Shown here: piece by piece, positions 21,582-33,000 of the stretch
Layout of the letters: each line of letters starts with the position of its first letter
Position numbering within the stretch: position 1 is the first letter of the stretch
From: Glaciozyma antarctica PI12
Lineage: Eukaryota; Basidiomycota; Microbotryomycetes; Kriegeriales; Camptobasidiaceae
NCBI GenBank assembly: GCA_002917775.1
Contig: KZ627155.1
Location: 282,675 to 346,674, forward strand
Direction: 5' to 3'
DNA length: 64,000 bases
Notes under the pieces: model-generated
The model's input: only the letters and a program-made list of their open reading frames with translations
What the model was told of the DNA's origin: nothing
Databases searched by the model: none
Translations under genes and position numbers: made by a program

Positions 21582-22330
21582 TCACTGGCCAAACTGCGAG
21601 CGAGAGTCAGCGGAATGTGAGAGTGCTCGGAGCGAGGGGAGCGCACGATGAAGGGGTTCGAGGCGATAAAGGAGAGGCTTTCGGTGCGAGCTGTGTCCTG
21701 TGGGGGAGGGGAGTGAGCACAGCGTATCGAGAGAGCGACCGCTGAACACGTACGGGGATGATGTCCGCAGATCCGTCGACGAAGCTGGCGAGCGACTTGT
21801 TGGCGCCGTAGGTCGGCCAGAACGTCGAGGAGGTGTTGATGTTTGGATCGAGGTAATTCGCGAAGGAGATTCGCTGCGTTCCGACGTCAAGCTCGGCAGC
21901 GAGGAGGAGAGAGATTTCGCGCACCTTGTCCGCCACGATTGGTGGCAGTCCGCCGTTCGCGTAGGCCCAGTTCAGTTCAGCGCCATGGGAGACTGAAGGA
22001 GTCAGCTAAGATACCGCTGCGAGTAGAAAGTGCTCCCTGCCGAGTGAAGCTGCCTTCGTTGAAGGCCCGGAAAAGCGATACGACCAAGTGCGAAGACCTT
22101 TCGCCGCTGCCGCTGCGAGGAAGCTCCGTCGAGGAGCTTCGAAAGCGACGTTGCCAAAGAGGGAGGAGGTTCGATTGTACTGCGAGTAGAGGAAGGTGGT
22201 AGGGTTGTAGCTGCGCGGAAGAGCCACCACGCACCTCCTGCGAAGAAGCTCCTTTCGAAGATGTAGACCAGCACCGGCAGCCTGCTCGTCGCGACAGTTC
22301 TCTTAGGCCTATAAACATTCAAGTACAAAC
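21582..22330 (-). pseudogene. carboxylesterase (type B) relic lacking the catalytic core
   Basis: Read on the minus strand, the start resembles the N-terminal third of a type-B carboxylesterase/lipase: LYLNVYRPKRTVATSRLPVL then VYIFERSFFAGG, where the family has an oxyanion-hole HGG-like segment. About 20 codons on, the text jumps to the C-terminal third: TSSLFGNVAFEAPRRSFLAA, GLRTWSYRFSG, SHGAEL (which carries the family's histidine), ISFANYLDPNIN, FWPTYG and finally DTARTESLSFIASNPFIFGQ with a stop at 21582-21584. Roughly the middle half, including the GESAG-type nucleophile, is absent, as is the N-terminal signal region. The remaining 3' exons still splice well (21750-21700 and near 21600), so the deletion looks fairly young. 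One intron would need a GC-AG boundary. Confidence 0.7.
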
Positions 22331-22710
22331 AGCTTTAGCTCCATCAGCTCCCCCGTCCAAAATTGACCAGCATTCCACCCTCACTCCGACATCGCCTGTT
22401 CTCATCAGCTCCCCTCCCCCATCCAAAAAAAAACCGTACCTGACTCCCCGCCTGCACACACCGCGGCTTGGAAGCCTTCGCCTCACGAACGACCGCACTA
22501 CTCGCAAGGCCGGCGATGCACAAGGACGTGGAGGGAGCACGGATGGAGAAGGGAGAGCACACGAGCGAGGAGAGCGAGAGCTTCGCAGAAACGATACGAG
22601 CGAGGCACAAGCGAGGTACCCGCGTCCAAATCACGTCCCGCGTTCAAATCGCTTTCAAGAACGTCCATTCCACATGCCCTCCTCCTCCACCACCCACGAC
22701 CCAGTACGCT
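22331..22710. other. flank between esterase relic and IMPase
   Basis: About 380 bases with no gene. A short A9 run lies near 22425, and a phrase close to CATCAGCTCCCC...CCAAAA occurs twice (about 22336 and 22403), perhaps a small local duplication. The right half is the 3' flank of the inositol monophosphatase gene. Confidence 0.4.
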
Positions 22711-23980
22711 CCTCACACATCCCACTCCTCGGCCGCCTCAAAGAACTCCCTCGCGATCCGATCCTGCGCCCCACTTCCCTTCTCCTCCACCGTATCCCCA
22801 ATCGCGCGCACGACAAAGAAGTAGTGATCCATAAGGTCCTCGTCCTTCCAGGGCTTGCCGCCTCGGCCGTAGACTTTGGCACCGGCTTCGCGCGCGATGA
22901 TGGTTCCGGCGCAGACGTCCCATCTGGCGTGTGGCGACGAGAGTTAGTGAGGAGAGGGAGGGGGTGGGAGGACGTACGACCAGCACCCGATTTCCCAGTA
23001 GATGTCCAGTTGGCCAGCCGCCACGAGCGCATAATTGCACGCCGCCGACCTGCGCCACGCATCAGCTTTCGTTCACAGCTCCACAACCACAACTCACCCA
23101 ATACTCCTCAACGAATGCGCCATAAGCCCACCCTCAATCTCCTTCCCATCCCCCGCCAACCTCGCGAACGTCCTCCCCTTCTTCTCCATAACTCGTTTCG
23201 AGCGATCAGAGCCCCATTCGACGGCTATGAGCGCGTCTGAGAGTCCTGCAAGAGCGATGGGGGAGGGATGGGAGTGGGGAAGACGGGTGGTGCGGTTTAG
23301 GTAGGCGCCTTTGCCTGCGATGGCGGAGTAGAGTTGGGCGAGGAAAGGGTTGTAGATTACTCTGCGTGGGGGGTTAGTGATGCGCGCGGGGTTGGTGGGA
23401 CGGGGGGAGGGACGGACCCGATGACTGGGACTTTGTGGTGCGTGAAACCGATGGAGATACAGCAGTAGGGGAAACCGTGGATGAAGTTGGTGGTGCCTGC
23501 ACACGTGCGAAGGTTCAGCGAAACCAGGGAGTGGAGGAGCATGGAAGAACGCACCGTCGATAGGATCCACAATCCACGTTGGCGCATCCTACGCGTCACC
23601 AGCAGGATCAGCTTAGCTGTTCGAGCTCTCACCGCACGAAGCTCACCGTCAAGTCGGCCGTCGCTCCTCCCGCAAAGCTCTCCTCGCCAATGAACTGGTG
23701 CGAGGGGTACGTCCTCGCAATCTCCTCCATCACAAACTTCTCTACCGCCTGATCCGTCTCCGTCACCACTGCGCGAGCTTGTCAGTCCGCGTAGGGAGGA
23801 GGTGAGGGGGCGAGACGGACGGTCGACGCGGTTCTTTTTGGAAGAGTCGGCGAGGCCGGAACTGGACTGGGAGGAGCGGGAGAGGGAGGCGGAGGAGATC
23901 ATGGCGCCAGCGCGTTGGGCGAGGGAGATGGTAAAGTCGTGGATACCCTGGAGGTCCAGCTGGTCGTCGGAGGAGGACAT
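22711..23980 (-). CDS. inositol monophosphatase family protein
   Basis: Hydrolyses myo-inositol monophosphates in a metal-dependent reaction, feeding inositol lipid synthesis. It starts MSSSDDQLDLQGIHDFTISL. Exons then give DLVTETDQAVEKFVMEEIAR, the motif FIGEES (two metal-binding Glu), [20 protein letters not shown] (the DPIDGTT metal/phosphate motif, split by an intron at 23540), VIYNPFLAQLYSAIAGKGA, AVEWGSDRS, then SAACNYALVAAGQLDIYWE and the third motif WDVCAGTIIAREAG. The C-terminus is FFEAAEEWDV with TGA at 22711-22713. All family motifs are intact and the six or so introns keep phase. An alternative in the same superfamily, a bisphosphate nucleotidase, is less likely because the GEES and DPIDGTT spacing fits IMPase. 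Confidence 0.92.
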
Positions 23981-24830
23981 GGCGAGGTAGGATTAAGGTG
24001 GTTCGAGCTGGGGGTGAGGCGGGACTGGGGTTGGCTCTGAGGCAAGGTTTGGCGCGAGTGGCTAGGAGCGTGTGGGGTAGTGGGCGGAGGGAGAGGAGTG
24101 GACAAGAGCGAGCTAGTCAACCGTGCGCCCGATTATCGACCCCGGGATATTCAACCGTCCGAGTTTATTCATTCTCGCTCGTTCCTCTCTTCGTTTACGC
24201 GTCGTTTTCAAAGGAAAGAACGCTGGTAAGGTCAAGGGAGGAACGGAGGAACTAATAAGGAAGTAAAGTTGTAGTTGAATTAGAAGAAGTTTGTTGTCGA
24301 TCAATTGTTGACGCGACTGAGATTTAGTTGTTGGAACTCTCAATCGAACTCTCTTCTGTTACTCTCTCCCCCGTTTGATCTGAACGACGACGACGACAGC
24401 CGACTCTACACGAGAATCACCCTCACACAGGAAACAACCACTCGACTCGACCCCACGCAGAAAGAGACACTCGCACAAACGTCTCATCCTCCGATCTCAT
24501 TAAACAGCCGCCCCCCTTCCCCTCCTTCTCCTACTCGACTCTCTCGACTCTCTCCAGCCCGACATTTACTCCGTTTGAACCTACATCAAGGTCCACTCGG
24601 AGCCATCACGTCGACCAGCCCCTCAAGCGAACGCCCAACCTTCGCCCTCGTAGGATCGCCGGCGGCTTTCCAGCAACACCCCCCACAACCTCCCTCCCCC
24701 TCCGCCCGCTCCACCACCAGCTCTCCCTTTCTCGACCCCACCCCCCTCCTCTCTCCCCCCTCGGCGACTCTCCCGACCGCCTCTTCGCAAGTACACCCAA
24801 TCCGCGACCGCTCAAACTCTCCTTCCCACC
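23981..24830. promoter_or_regulatory. divergent promoter and long leader, IMPase / Gin4-type kinase
   Basis: 850 bases between divergent starts. The central part (about 24220-24310) is locally AT-rich and could be the core promoter region. From about 24400 to 24830 the plus strand is a C-rich, CT-rich run typical of a long fungal 5' leader. No gene is supported. Confidence 0.45.
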
Positions 24831-27800
24831 ATGCCTTCTGCCGGCCCCTCCTCGTCGCCGGCCACCACCCCCAGCCCGCCTGGCCCTTCAAGAACTCCAC
24901 CGAGCAAAGGGCGTCACGAGTCGGAGAAGGACCGCTCGAGCAAGGATGACAGGGAGCGAGAGAAGGAGCGTGAGAGGGAGAGGGACGACCCGAAGCACGT
25001 TGGCCCGTGGAAGATTGGGAGGACGATCGGCAAGGGATCCAGTGGTGAGTTCTTCCCCTGCTGTGTTTACCCTCCTTCGTTCCCCCTCGACGCGACGCTC
25101 CATTTGTTCTTGTCGGGGGCACGCCGCGCTTTTTTCTGTGCTGCGGCTTTGGGTCGTGTGATGGACGCGTTCTGGGAGGAATGGACGCTGATACGGCCTT
25201 GCAGGACGGGTCAAGATTGCTCGACACACGGTCACGCATCAGTATGCCGCCATCAAGATCGTCCCAAAGCCTCGCGCGACGGCGTCGAGTCCAACGATCA
25301 AGGCCGACAAGGTGCGTCCGCTCCGTGCCCTCCTCCCTTGACTCCCGCTCACACACGACTGCAGATGCTCCTCGGTATCGAACGCGAGATTGTCATTATG
25401 AAGCTCATCGAGCACCCGAACGTTCTCCGCCTGATGGACGTCTGGGAGACGGAGAAGGAGCTGTTCGTCTTTCTCCTTCGCTCGCTCCTACCCTCCACTG
25501 ACGCCCTCTGCAGCTTCCTCATCATGGAATACGTCGCAGGGGGCGAACTGTTCGACTACCTCGTCTCGCGCGGCAAGCTGCACGCGGACGAAGCGTTGCA
25601 CTACTTTCAGCAGATCATTTCGGGCGTCGACTACTGCCACCGCTTCAACATCTGCCACCGCGACCTCAAGCCCGAGAACCTCCTCCTCGACGACGAGAAG
25701 AACATTAAGATTGCCGACTTTGGAATGGCGGCGCTCGAGCGAGGCGGCAAGCTGCTCGAGACGAGTTGCGGGAGTCCGCACTACGCCAGTCCTGAGATCG
25801 TCGCCGTGCGTCCCTCAGTCCTTCCCCTCTTCCTCACTGCTCGTGCTGACGCCCTTATCGAACGCAGGGCAAGAACTACCACGGCTCGTCGTCCGACATC
25901 TGGTCCTGTGGCATCATCCTCTTTGCCCTCCTCACCGGTCACCTCCCCTTTGACGACGAGGACATTCGCGCGCTCCTCGCCAAGGTCAAGGTCGGCAAGT
26001 TCAACATGCCCTCCGAACTCCCTTCGGACGCCAAGGACCTCATCAAGCGCATGCTCGAAGTCGACCCCGTCAAGCGCATCACCGTTCGTCCTCCGTCCTC
26101 CTCCTCTCTCATCGCGTATTGACCGCCTGCAATGACAGATGGAGCAGATTCAGGCGCACCCTTGGATGACGCGCAAACCTCCTCGTTCGATCCATGGCGC
26201 ACCGCCCTATGTCCTTCCTACGATTCAGCAGATCGACCACCCCGTCTCGTCGTCGCGAGATATCGATCCTGATATCCTCGTCAACCTCAAGACGCTCTGG
26301 AACGGCGCGTCGGAGGAGAGCATCATCGACTCGTTGCTTTCGGACGAGTGAGTCCCGTCGTCGTGTATGGGCGTGAGAAGGGAGCTGATGCGGGGTTGGG
26401 CGAGCAGGAAGACGTGGGAGAAGGTCTTTTATACGCTGTTGTGCAAGTACCGGACGAGGAACTTGGAGAACTTCAACATGGACGAGGAGGAGGTCCGCAA
26501 GCCGTTGCGCAGTCGACCCGGTTCGTACTCCTCTCCTTAGCGTCTCCCGACGCCTTTTCTGACTAGTCCTTTTGCGCGTGCAGACAAGAACCGGCAACAC
26601 GTCGTTACTCAAGGAGCTATCGCCTCTCGCTCTCGTCGTTCCCGCCAGTCCCTCTCCAACATCGTCCTCGCCGCCGCCGTGACGACTCCCAACAAGCGAC
26701 CGAAGGCCTCGTCGGCCTCTCCTCCAGTCCTCGTTCGTCCCGCCCCTCCTCTTCCCGTCATCAGCCGCGCCGTCGCCGTCGCCGTGCCCGGCCCTCGTTC
26801 CCCCCGACCCCTCCCCGTCGCCCCCACCTCTCCCGACCCTTCGCACCGCTCCCACCTCCCGACCAACCACGGTACCCCTACGCGCGGCGAAGTTCCCGAG
26901 ATTCACCTCCAATCCGCTACGCCCACTTCCCTCCTCCCGCCTATCGCTACCGGCTCGCTCTGGGAGAGCGCACCGCCTTCCCCGACGCTCGACGTAGCTG
27001 CGTCGATCCATATCCCCCAGACGGGGGACGCGGCGATGCAGCAATTCTTCCACGACATTGTTGGACAACTGCAGACGATCTCGCTGCGCAACTCTCTCCC
27101 TCCTTCCCTCGTCTCCTCCCCCACCCCTACTTTCCGCACCTCGTTCGCCGAATCCACACCCTCTCCCACTCCCTACAACGTCGATGGCGACCCGACGCAG
27201 TTCGAGGACGCAGAAGAGGACGACGAAGATCCCTACGGCGAACCGAGCGCTCAATTCATCTACCAACCTATCCAGCCTCTCGTCATCAACAAACCTCCTC
27301 CCCTCGTTCGACCGCGTCTCAACCTCCCCCCAGGCGGCGCGCGTGGGTCCTCCCGCATCGAGAGTCCCATCCTCGTCGGGCGCGCGAACTCGCGGGCGGG
27401 GTACGCGAGTCGACCGGTGAGCGAATCGAGGGATAAGGAGAATGTGAGGTGGAGTCAGGAGGCGGGGACGGGGAGGCAGCCGTTTGGAGTCGTGGCGAGT
27501 GGGTCGATGGTCGCTTTTGATGCGGATGCGGTGATGGTGCCTATTGATTCGCCGAATCCGGGGAGGTCGACGCAGAAGAAGAAGAGGAAGCGTGCGTTCT
27601 CCTCTCTCTCTCGTTTCGCGTTCGTTGAGCTGATGGCTGGGTGATGGCAGCGCTGTCGATTGGGTACACGCCGTCGCACGCTTCGTCGGGGTACGCCGAC
27701 CCTCCGAGCCCGAAACAGAGCTGGTTCGCAGGCTTGTTCAACTGGAAGACGGCGCTCAGCTACACGCTCCTCTCCACCGAGTCGCCTCAGGTCTCGCGCT

Positions 27801-28309
27801 TCGCGTGCAGGAGGATGCTCGAAGCTGTTGGCGTTGCGGTCGTCGTGGAGAACTCGGATGGAGTCGCGGTGCTCAAGTGTCGCGTTAGCGAATTGCGAGG
27901 TGCGTTCCTTTCTTCCTCGTCGTTCGCTCGGGAGCTGGAGCTGATGATGGTGAGGACAGATGCGACGGGAACGACGGGTCCGCTCAAGGCTGTCAAGTTC
28001 CGTGTCGAGTTCAGCATGACCAACAACGGGCCGCCGGGGACGTACTCGCCTGATTCGAGGAGTCAGTACCCGACCTGCCTCACGCTAGTGATGGAGAAGG
28101 GCGCGCATTCGACGTTCAAGCTCGCTTACAACCGTCTCCGGGCATCATGGGAGTGCGTTCGTTCTCCTTTTCGGAGGAGGAGTGCGTGCTGATGCGAGGT
28201 TTGCAGGTTCGACACGCCTAGGTTCGGTAACGCTGGACTGGGAGTTCGTCTCATCCCCTCCCCCATGCCTTCGCCTTCCCTCTCGCCCCGGTCCCCCGTC
28301 TTCATCTAG
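24831..28309 (+). CDS. Gin4/Hsl1/Nim1-type morphogenesis kinase
   Basis: A Ser/Thr kinase of the AMPK-related group acting at the bud neck/septin checkpoint in yeasts. After a disordered, RE-repeat N-terminus, [21 protein letters not shown] is the P-loop and AAIKIV holds the catalytic Lys. [18 protein letters not shown], the [14 protein letters not shown] activation loop and [21 protein letters not shown] follow, then HPWM closes the kinase domain. The middle is disordered. The C-terminus ([11 protein letters not shown], then [27 protein letters not shown]) resembles a KA1-type membrane-binding domain, as in Gin4/Hsl1/Kcc4. Introns near 25045-25205, 25311-25364, 25462-25513, 25808-25866, 26084-26136 and later keep phase. 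The stop is TAG 28307-28309. The Elm1-type kinase at 39506 is a plausible activator by analogy with yeast. Confidence 0.9.
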
Positions 28310-28621
28310 TCTCCTCCTTTCTTAACTTATGTCGCGCTCCGTTCTTACCCCACCCACACACATTCTTTCGAGCCTCTTATAACCCCCTCTACACACACTC
28401 ATTTCCCTCATCACTCTATCTATCTCTCTCTCTTCTCCCTGCAGCCTGTGTTGCACCATATACCGTACAACACCCTGATCATCCACCTGGAATCTGTACC
28501 CCTCGTCGAACTCGTGGCGCGTTCACGAGAGGAGCGAGAGACAGCTAGCGAGCGAGCGAGATCCGGGTTCAACGCAGTCGACGAGCAGTTCTGCCCAACG
28601 CAGTGCTTCCTCGCACGGCGT
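28310..28621. other. convergent 3' flanks of kinase and ALG5 genes
   Basis: About 310 bases between convergent stops. The plus-strand side contains pyrimidine-rich CTATCTATCTCTCTCTC repeats near 28415-28435. No gene seen. Confidence 0.5.
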
Positions 28622-29790
28622 CTATTCCACCTTCTCCCTCCCTCCAACCCAAACCGGTTTCTCCCATCTCCCGACCGCGTAGTTCCCTCTAATGACGAGC
28701 AAATCGACCGCCATCCCAATACTATCTCTCACCAAATCGACCTTGCTCCCCTCAACCTCATGCCACTGCACCCCCACCTCCTGCGTTGGGATCCCAGCGA
28801 GAGAAGCGAGGAGGAGGAGCTCGCAGTCGAATATCCAGGAGGGGGAATGGAGGAGGGGGTATAAGAGGGCGGCGGAAGAGCGAGTGTGTAGCTTGAACCC
28901 GCATTGGGTGTCGCGGATTGAGCGGATGCCGAGGAGGTAGAGGTAGGTGTGGAAGAGGCGCATGAGGAGGTTGCGTAGGAAGGATCGCTGGGGTTAATGG
29001 GTTAGTGGGAGTGCGAGGAGGGGAGGAAGGAGCGTACTTTGACGACGAGAGCAGTACGCACGAGGTGCGCGCGGGATCCGACGATGATACCGTGCGGGGA
29101 GGAGGAGGAGAGGGAGGCTTCGAGGAGGGCGAGGTCGGGGAAGTGAGTCGCTCCGTCCGCGTCGACGAAGAGGATTCGCGAGCCGGACGAGTGGAGGATT
29201 CCCTGTTCGTTTAAAGCGCGTTAGCTCTGCTGAGAGGGAGGGGAGGGAAGGAGCGACGTACGTGCTTTACTGATCCTCCCTTGCCTCGATTCCGCACCAG
29301 CGTAACGACCTTGATACTCCCCCTCATTCTCCGTCCCTTGGCACCCCACTTCTTCTCCAATTCCTCCGCCAGCTCCAGCGCCACGTCCGTCGTTCCATCC
29401 CGACTCCCATCATCCACCACGAGCACCTCGTAGCTACCCCTCTCAACCCCCTTGACCTCCTCTCCTCCCTCCACCACCCGCTCCTCCAAGTAGTCCACCG
29501 CGTCCCTCAGCATGGTCCCTAGTCGATCACGCTCATTGTAAGCTGGCACGACGACGGAGAGCTCGAGCGTCGCGGGGGAAGAGATGAGAGGGAGGGGAAG
29601 AGGGGTCGAGGAGGAGGGGGTGCGGTACGTCCGTTCTGAGGCGGTAGGGTTGGGCGGGCGAGGGGAGAGGAGGATAAGCGAGGCGTACGCCTGGGGTAAA
29701 GCGCGTTAGCTGGTTAGGCGAGCTGGGGAGGGGGGCGACACGTACGATGCTGAGTAGGAGAGCCAAGCCAGCGAGGATTAGTGAGATCAT
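28622..29790 (-). CDS. ALG5: dolichyl-phosphate beta-glucosyltransferase
   Basis: Makes dolichyl-phosphate-glucose on the cytosolic face of the ER for N-glycan precursor assembly. Exon 1 (29790-29746) encodes the single membrane anchor MISLILAGLALLLSI. Exon 2 adds ELSVVVPAYNERDRLGTMLR, YEVLVVDDGSRDGTTDVALE and VTLVRNRGKGGSVKH. Next come ILFVDADGATHFPDL (the metal-binding DAD motif), IIVGSRAHL, then LRNLLMRLFHTYLYLLGIRS and DTQCGFKLHTR, a signature of the GT2 ALG5 subgroup. The C-terminus is WHEVEGSKVDLVRDSIGMAV, typical of the family, with a stop at 28622. Order and motifs separate it from DPM1. All introns are short and in phase. Confidence 0.95.
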
Positions 29791-30031
29791 CCTGCTGGAG
29801 GGAGATGGAGGCAGATCCAGGCGCGGTCGAGGTGCGCTGAGCTCGCTGGGGGAGAGCTGCTGCTGAAGAGCTCGTCGTTCTCGTTCGTTGAGGGAGAGGG
29901 AGGAAGGCGTCCGTCATCGAGCAGGCTGAGTAGCACGCGCCTGGGCTCGAGCACCTACTTCGCACGCTACTTCACAATTCATACTTTCCTCTGGATCTGC
30001 TCCTTCTCTCCCTTCGGCCCCGAGTTGATTC
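29791..30031. promoter_or_regulatory. ALG5 upstream region / ligase 3' flank
   Basis: 240 bases between two genes on the same strand, so it must hold the ligase terminator and the ALG5 promoter. The part near 29965-30060 is AT-rich. No gene seen. Confidence 0.4.
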
Positions 30032-33000
30032 CTACAATAATTCCAATAAGAACTGCTCCATCCCGAACGCACTCATCTTCTCCAACCCCTCCCTCTCCAT
30101 TACCCAAACCCTCTCCTCCCCTCCCTTCCTCTTCGCTCTCATCGGGACCATCGCCACTTCATCCTCCTGCACAAACACGTACCCACTCCTCTTAGCGCCC
30201 CGGTACGCTCCCTGCCCTTCGACCTCCCACCCCGCAGCCCAGAGAACGTCCGTAGGATCGACGAGGTAATTGAGCGGACCGAGATCGGGGTGACGGGGGT
30301 TGAGAGGAGCGGAGGAGGAGGGAGGAGGGTAGATGGACCAGAATTTGCTGGAGGGAGGAGAGGAGAGCGAGGCGACGGAGAGCGAGAGGGAGGTGCGAGG
30401 GAGGGGAGGAGGAACGAGCGTGATGAGGCGCTTGAGAGCGCGGGGCTGTGGGGTGGGGAGTTGCGCAGGAGATGGTGGTTTTGCGACAACGAGAGAGGGC
30501 GAAAGATTGTCGAGAAGGGAGGGAAGAGGAGAGGGACCGACGGAGGGCGGCGAAGGTTTGGCGATCCGAGGACGAGGGCGAGGAGTTGGCGATGAATCCC
30601 TTGTCGAGGTCGAAGCCTGCGTTGGGAACGGTACGCCCGCCGCCACCAACATCGACGTTGAAGCGACAGTAGAATTGTCGTCCGAAATCACCACCACCAT
30701 CTGCCTCTCCCCGACCTTCCTCCTCTTCTCCCCCCTGCCACTCTCGTCGTCCCCCATCTCCCTCCCCTTCCCCTTCCCCAAATCCACCGCACTCTCCAAC
30801 ACTCCATCCGCCCTCTCCAGCCTCCTCACCCACTCCCCCCTCTCCCTCTCCACCCTCTCTTCCGCACTCTCCCTCCTACTCCCCTCCGCGCTCGGCCAAA
30901 TCTCCTCCTTCCTCCTCGCCTCGTCGTCGTCCACTCCTTGCATCGCCTCGATCGCCGTCTTCTGCAGCTGATCGAGAGAGGGGACGTCCGGATCTGGCCG
31001 AGAGGTCTTTGTGATTCGGGCCCAGCGGAGCTCGTAGAACTGCGTCGGGGTAAGGGAAGGAGGGAGGGAAAAGGAGGAGAGAACGTACGGGGGAGCCGTG
31101 AGATTTTTGGAAGCCGGCGCCGGTGAGCTCGAAGATTCGAGGAGACTGGAAGATGTACCACGGTCGCTCAGCTTTCGCTTTGAGGTGGTCCGCGAGCGAG
31201 AACGTGAATGTCGTGCACTGCTCTCGCCGTCAGCTAATCAGTGCGACGATAAAGAGCGCAAGAAACGCACAGGGGAGCTATAGATGGGCCAATGGCTCTT
31301 CCCCCGCTCATCCTTGAACGTCGACTTGAAGTTGGGGCGCGTAGGATGCGGGACCTCAAAGTACTCGGGTTGATTCAGGCGGATGCTGTGGCAGAGAACT
31401 TCGAGCTTTTCGCGCGTGAGACCGTAAGAGGTCGTGAAGAGGATATGATAGTGCGGCTTTCGATCTCGCTGCGATAAGTTCGGTCAGCGAGGAGGTATTC
31501 GAGGAGGGGGAGGAACGCACGCCGAAAGAGGTACTTAGATGATCTGCGCGCATGCCAATAAAGAAAGTGGTAAAGATGGAAGTAGGGACTGCGGAGGAGA
31601 ATCAGCGATGCGCGTTTGACGAAGGACGAGCTCAGGAACGCACCCAATAGCTCACGAGCCCGTTTGACCTGCCACGACGCGCCAACGACCTCGAAATCCA
31701 TCGTGTCTCCCGCGCCAGGAATGAAGTCCTTCTTGAGCTTGATCCAGCGCTGATTCCCCCAGTCGTTGTACCTGGAGAACAGCGGCTTGAGCATCAGTCC
31801 CTCTGCGAAAGGTCATGCATGAGCTGGCGCGTTCAGAATGCTGCGATGCGAGCTTACCTCCTCGGTCGGCGATGTTATGGGCGAAGCGAAGACGGAGATC
31901 CTGAGGAATGGGTGAGCCGAGCTCGCAGCAGGTGGTGCGAAAGAGCGTACATGAAGAGCGGTGGGCTTGTGATCGAAGTTGATAATCTCCCGCTCTGCGA
32001 GCATGCTCTGCGAAGAACGTTAGCATACAGGCCCCGCAACGAAAGCTCCAAACCAGCGTACGAATCCATGAATAGGCCGGACGAGGGACTCAAGTCTCGC
32101 TCTCCGCTCCGCATAAGTACCTTCAGCCACACCATCAGCCCAGCTCAAAGAGAGGAACACAAGGAGCTCACAATCCAAGAGACTCTCCTCGTTCACAAGC
32201 AGTAAATCAAACCACGCAATCGCAAGATGCAACGGCGGCAGCACCTCCGCCTGCTTCCACCACCTCCCCATCGATATCCCCGCCGGCGAGCTCGTCCCGC
32301 CCGTCTCGACCGACTCCTGACTCTCCTCCATCTGTCCAGCAGGCATCGTCCCATGCTTGACGGCAGCGAGTTTCCAGAATTCGTCGACGCGCGAATCGTC
32401 CTCGTTGTAGGGGATCATCTCGCCTTCGAGGATTAGGCGCGAGAGGTTCGGAGCGTAGGGGTAGGAAGAGCGCGTGCGGAGAGAGAGACGAGAGTCGGAG
32501 ACGGTGGAGGGGAGGAGGGGGAGACCGAGGGAGGCGCGAATGATGCTGGAGAGGGGTTAGCGAGGAAGAGAGGAAGGGGAGCGAGACGAACGGGAGAAGG
32601 AGATGGCGAGTTTCGGTGCTGTTGCGACCCGACTTGGAACGAATCGTGATTTGGTGGTCGTAAAGAAGTGACATGTCGATGTGAATCTGGAGCCTCTCTC
32701 CGTCGTATTTGGTCTCGACGGCGACAGGACCTTGAAGGTTCTTCGTTGCTTGCGAGCAAGTCCCAGGACGTGCGGATTTGGGGTACTGAGGGCAGCGATT
32801 CAGCAGAATCCCAGGGCGCAGAATTGAGAACACGAACCTGTACGGGAATGCCGATGATGGGAGTAGGTTGAGGAGCGGGTCCGCCGTTGCTGTCTGCGAA
32901 ACACCCAGCTTCAGCGACGAATGTGGAGGTCAAGGCGAGATCTACTCACAGCAAGGCTGCTCCAGCGCGCGAGCAACGATATCCAAGTCGGCCGTAACGC

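Noticed and set aside
22418-22435. A-rich run that might mark a retroposed gene end
   Set aside because: Only about nine A bases, with no gene copy or target-site repeats beside it.
24586-25356. 256-codon minus-strand frame over the kinase start
   Set aside because: Overlaps conserved kinase exons on the other strand and has no recognisable domain.
26109-27266. 385-codon open frame opposite the Gin4-type kinase
   Set aside because: Arg/Gly-rich mirror text of the Pro/Ser-rich kinase linker; no start context or domain.
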